NCBI GenBank assembly: GCA_947464705.1
Contig: CANHYD010000091.1
Location: forward strand, 1-8,210
Direction: 5' to 3'
Length of the DNA stretch: 8,210 nt
From: Verrucomicrobiota bacterium
GTDB lineage: Bacteria; Verrucomicrobiota; Verrucomicrobiia; Limisphaerales; UBA9464
The stretch's first letter is position 1. The number at the start of each line of letters is the position of its first letter. This document shows positions 6,333 through 8,210 of this stretch, piece after piece. The notes beneath the pieces are model-generated. The model searched no databases. It was not told the DNA's origin and saw only the letters and a program-made list of their open reading frames with translations. The translations under genes were made by a program, and so were the position numbers.

Positions 6333-7064
6333 TCAAAGCTTGTACACATTGTCGTTGGCCCGAAGGATCAACGTGACTCGACGATTGCGCTCATCGGTGA
6401 CGGGAACCCCTTCGATGGGAGCGGTGTCCGCATACCCGGAAACCCTCCGGAACTGAGAAGACTGAACCGAGTGTTCCATCAGGAGTTTACGGGTTGCATG
6501 GGCGCGTTCGGTGGACAAGTCCCAGGCGTCCGGCTCTCCAGCCTTGGGTTGGTAGTTGCCCTCCGTGTGGCCTTCAATCTCCAAGGTGAAATGGTTGGTG
6601 AATCGGGTGATTTGCCAGGCCATCGTAGTGAAGATCCAGCGGCCATATTCCGAAAGCTCTGGAGAGCCCGGATCGAACAAGGGGCGTTGGTGCCGATCGA
6701 ACATGGTCAAACGAATGCCGTCGGTGAGCAGTTCCATGCGCAGGGGCTGATCCTCCGGATTCTCAGGGTTGGTCGCCAACGTCTTGAGCATGTCTTGGCT
6801 GATGCGACGCAGAATCCCGAGCTCGATGGGCGCGTTGGCGTCGAAGTTCCCCTTGGAAAAGGTTTTGTCGTTTTCTTTGTTGGAATTGAAAATACCCGTC
6901 GACAGTTTTTCTGTGGCTGAAAATGGGTTTCGAAAAGTCCGAGATACGGCGTCTTTGACCTTGGAGTCTTGGGACACCAACCACAGCACCAAAAACAGCG
7001 CCATCATTGCGGTAACGAAGTCCGCGTAGGCGACCTTCCAAGCTCCTCCTCCTCCTCCGGCCAT
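6333..7064 (-). CDS. motB: Flagellar motor stator protein MotB
   Basis: The peptidoglycan-anchored stator subunit that with MotA conducts ions and drives flagellar rotation. The protein is 243 residues, a little shorter than many MotB proteins. Its N-terminus is a Gly run followed by WKVAYADFVTAMMALFLVLWLV (about 9-30), the single transmembrane helix carrying the ion-binding Asp, here D15 (equivalent to D32 of E. coli MotB). Residues 36-75 are the polar linker with the plug region. The OmpA-like domain spans about 105-238, with LEIEGHTEG at 161-169, DLSTERA at 182-188 and NRRV at 227-230. E168 stands where Asp is usual in the GHTD motif that contacts peptidoglycan; R187 is kept. It follows motA after 36 bases. 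No Shine-Dalgarno sequence precedes the ATG, but the Gly codons just after it form a GGA repeat. Confidence 0.97.
   Translation of the reverse strand: MAGGGGGAWKVAYADFVTAMMALFLVLWLVSQDSKVKDAVSRTFRNPFSATEKLSTGIFNSNKENDKTFSKGNFDANAPIELGILRRISQDMLKTLATNPENPEDQPLRMELLTDGIRLTMFDRHQRPLFDPGSPELSEYGRWIFTTMAWQITRFTNHFTLEIEGHTEGNYQPKAGEPDAWDLSTERAHATRKLLMEHSVQSSQFRRVSGYADTAPIEGVPVTDERNRRVTLILRANDNVYKL
7044..7058 (-). repeat. (GGA)5 trinucleotide run at the start of motB
   Basis: Five consecutive GGA codons (Gly3-Gly7) lie immediately after ATG-GCC. The run is a simple repeat and also reads as overlapping GGAGG sequences, i.e. Shine-Dalgarno-like but downstream of the start codon. A Gly-rich or Lys/Gly-rich N-terminus is common in MotB, so the protein-level reason is sufficient. 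Confidence 0.8.
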
Positions 7065-7100
7065 GGTGTGTTGGGTATGGGGTTGGGTTTGGTGTTAGTA

Positions 7101-7958
7101 CTACTTGCTCACAGCCTTGAGCATCGCTTCCAACTCCTCGGCGGTGGGTTTCACATCTCCCGGCAAACCGCGTCGCGCGATCTCCAGAGCCATCATGGGG
7201 GCAGAGCCAGTTGCAAAATTGGAGACGGCCTTGGTTAGGGTTCGGTAGTAGCCGATCTCGGCGTTTCCATTGAAGATCATGGCGGCCACCAACGGGCCCA
7301 AAAACCCATAGGAAACCAGAATCCCCAAAAAGGTTCCGACCAATGCTGCGGCCACGTGGTGACCGATTTCCGCCACCGGCCCACCGATCGATTCCATGGT
7401 GATGCAAATGCCCAGCACTGCCGCCACAATCCCGAAACCAGGCATGGCGTCTGAGGTCTTGGAGAGGACGTCGATGGGCTTGTGATGCTCCTGCTCCATG
7501 GCATTGATCTCCGTCTCCATCAGGAGACCGACCTGATCGGGTTTCACCTTGCCGTCGATCAGGGGTCGAAGCGCCCCGGTGAGCAACTCGATCGCATGAT
7601 GGTCGTTCGAGAACGCGCTGTACTTGGTGAAGATGCTGCTGGTCGAGGGTTCTCCGAGGTGAGGTTCCAAGGCCACCATGCCGTTGCGGCGACCCAGCAT
7701 GAACATCTCGTAGAGCGCCTTGAACATGTCTTCATAGGCCGCCTTATTGTACGGGGAACCTTTCAGACAACCGATGATCTGGGCGATCATGTCTTTGTGA
7801 ACCTTCATCGGCGCCATCGTGACCATTGCTCCAAAGGCTGAACCCAGGATGATGATGAACTCTGACCACTGGAGGAGCACCGCCGGATGGCCGCCCGCGA
7901 TCATGAAGCCTCCCAAGACGGAAACCAAAACTATGACCGAGCCGATGATAACGAGCAT
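7101..7958 (-). CDS. motA: Flagellar motor stator protein MotA
   Basis: The inner-membrane stator subunit; with MotB it forms the ion channel whose cytoplasmic loop pushes on the FliG rotor. It is 285 residues, close to the E. coli-type length. There are four hydrophobic segments: about 1-22, 31-50, 172-192 and 203-230. Functional residues fall at the same numbers as in E. coli MotA: R90 and E98 in the cytoplasmic loop (LGRRNGMVALEPH), P173 in MPGFGIVAAVLG and P222 in FLGPL. This close match to the long MotA form points to a proton-driven type, although ion choice cannot be proved from this. The start MLVIIGSVIV is typical. The 65 bases upstream, between it and the sigma-factor stop, show no Shine-Dalgarno or sigma-28 promoter. 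Confidence 0.98.
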   Translation of the reverse strand: MLVIIGSVIVLVSVLGGFMIAGGHPAVLLQWSEFIIILGSAFGAMVTMAPMKVHKDMIAQIIGCLKGSPYNKAAYEDMFKALYEMFMLGRRNGMVALEPHLGEPSTSSIFTKYSAFSNDHHAIELLTGALRPLIDGKVKPDQVGLLMETEINAMEQEHHKPIDVLSKTSDAMPGFGIVAAVLGICITMESIGGPVAEIGHHVAAALVGTFLGILVSYGFLGPLVAAMIFNGNAEIGYYRTLTKAVSNFATGSAPMMALEIARRGLPGDVKPTAEELEAMLKAVSK

Positions 7959-8023
7959 ATCAGGAAAAAGGTAGTCCGAGAGGGGGGTAGGATGAGTTCG
8001 AAATGCGGCTCATCGAAGGGCGT

Positions 8024-8210
8024 TTAGCGGTCATCCGCGACCATACGCTGCAAATAACCCCGGAGCGCGAGAATGGCCTGAGAGTGAATCTGGCAAATCC
8101 GGGACTCGGTAAGCCCGAAGACCTCGGCGATTTCGCGTAAACGCAGGTCTTCAAAATAGTACAGGGCCAACACCTTGCGCTGCATCTCCGGCAAGGTGGA
8201 GAGCCGCTTC
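8024..8210 (-). CDS. fliA: FliA/WhiG-type (sigma-28) RNA polymerase sigma factor, C-terminal end, partial at the right edge
   Basis: Only the last 61 codons are in the window, translated by hand and ending in VADDR-stop. They show sigma-70 region 4: LSTLPEMQRKVLALYYFEDL, then the helix-turn-helix REIAEVFGLTESRICQIHSQ and a trailing helix AILALRGYLQRM. The LPE..R.VL.LYY sequence, the ES-RI-QIH recognition helix and the short tail are typical of FliA/SigD/WhiG. Its position 65 bases before motA supports the flagellar form, which directs late flagellar and chemotaxis genes. Regions 2 and 3 are not visible, so the subfamily rests on these residues and the context. Confidence 0.9.
   Translation of the reverse strand, partial: KRLSTLPEMQRKVLALYYFEDLRLREIAEVFGLTESRICQIHSQAILALRGYLQRMVADDR

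Noticed and set aside
7991..8014. GATGAG...CTCATC hairpin between the sigma-factor gene and motA
   Set aside because: Only 6 pairs around a 12-base loop with no T-run, so it is not a convincing terminator or regulatory structure.
7959..8023. Sigma-28 promoter upstream of motA
   Set aside because: No TAAA...GCCGATAA-like pair with the right spacing is visible on the minus strand; motA is probably co-transcribed with the sigma-factor gene.

Overview
The window reads as ordinary chromosome from a flagellated, diderm (Gram-negative-type) bacterium of moderately high GC. No mobile elements, CRISPR arrays or RNA genes were seen. A metal-transport permease fused to a DtxR/MntR-type domain, next to a motA-motB pair and a FliA/WhiG-type sigma factor, suggests the Planctomycetes-Verrucomicrobia group. 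That placement is inference; no rRNA or other phylogenetic marker beyond guaA is present.

Left part (1 to about 4096, minus strand): a tightly packed four-gene operon for a cluster-9 metal ABC importer (TroABCD / MntABC / ZnuABC type). Transcription runs right to left: periplasmic binding protein, ATPase, permease 1 with a C-terminal metalloregulator-like domain, then permease 2, which is cut by the left edge. Junctions are a 4-base ATGA overlap, a 1-base gap and another ATGA overlap, so translation is probably coupled. The three-His-plus-Asp ligand set and the lack of a His-rich loop point to manganese or zinc rather than dedicated high-affinity zinc scavenging.

Middle (4097-5843): a short AT-rich divergent spacer with a perfect 8-2-8 palindrome that could be a metalloregulator operator for the importer. 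It is followed on the plus strand by guaA (GMP synthase), which ends in a clear intrinsic terminator.

Right part (5968-8210, minus strand): the end of a motility operon. Reading order is a sigma-28-like factor (cut by the right edge), motA, motB, then a small uncharacterised protein with a CxC...C motif. MotA and MotB form the flagellar stator and the sigma factor would direct late flagellar transcription.

The most interesting item is the permease/metalloregulator fusion. All but one of the expected metal ligands of the DtxR-like domain are kept, while the DNA-recognition helix looks degenerate and acidic. This suggests a metal-sensing domain built into the transporter rather than a DNA-binding repressor.
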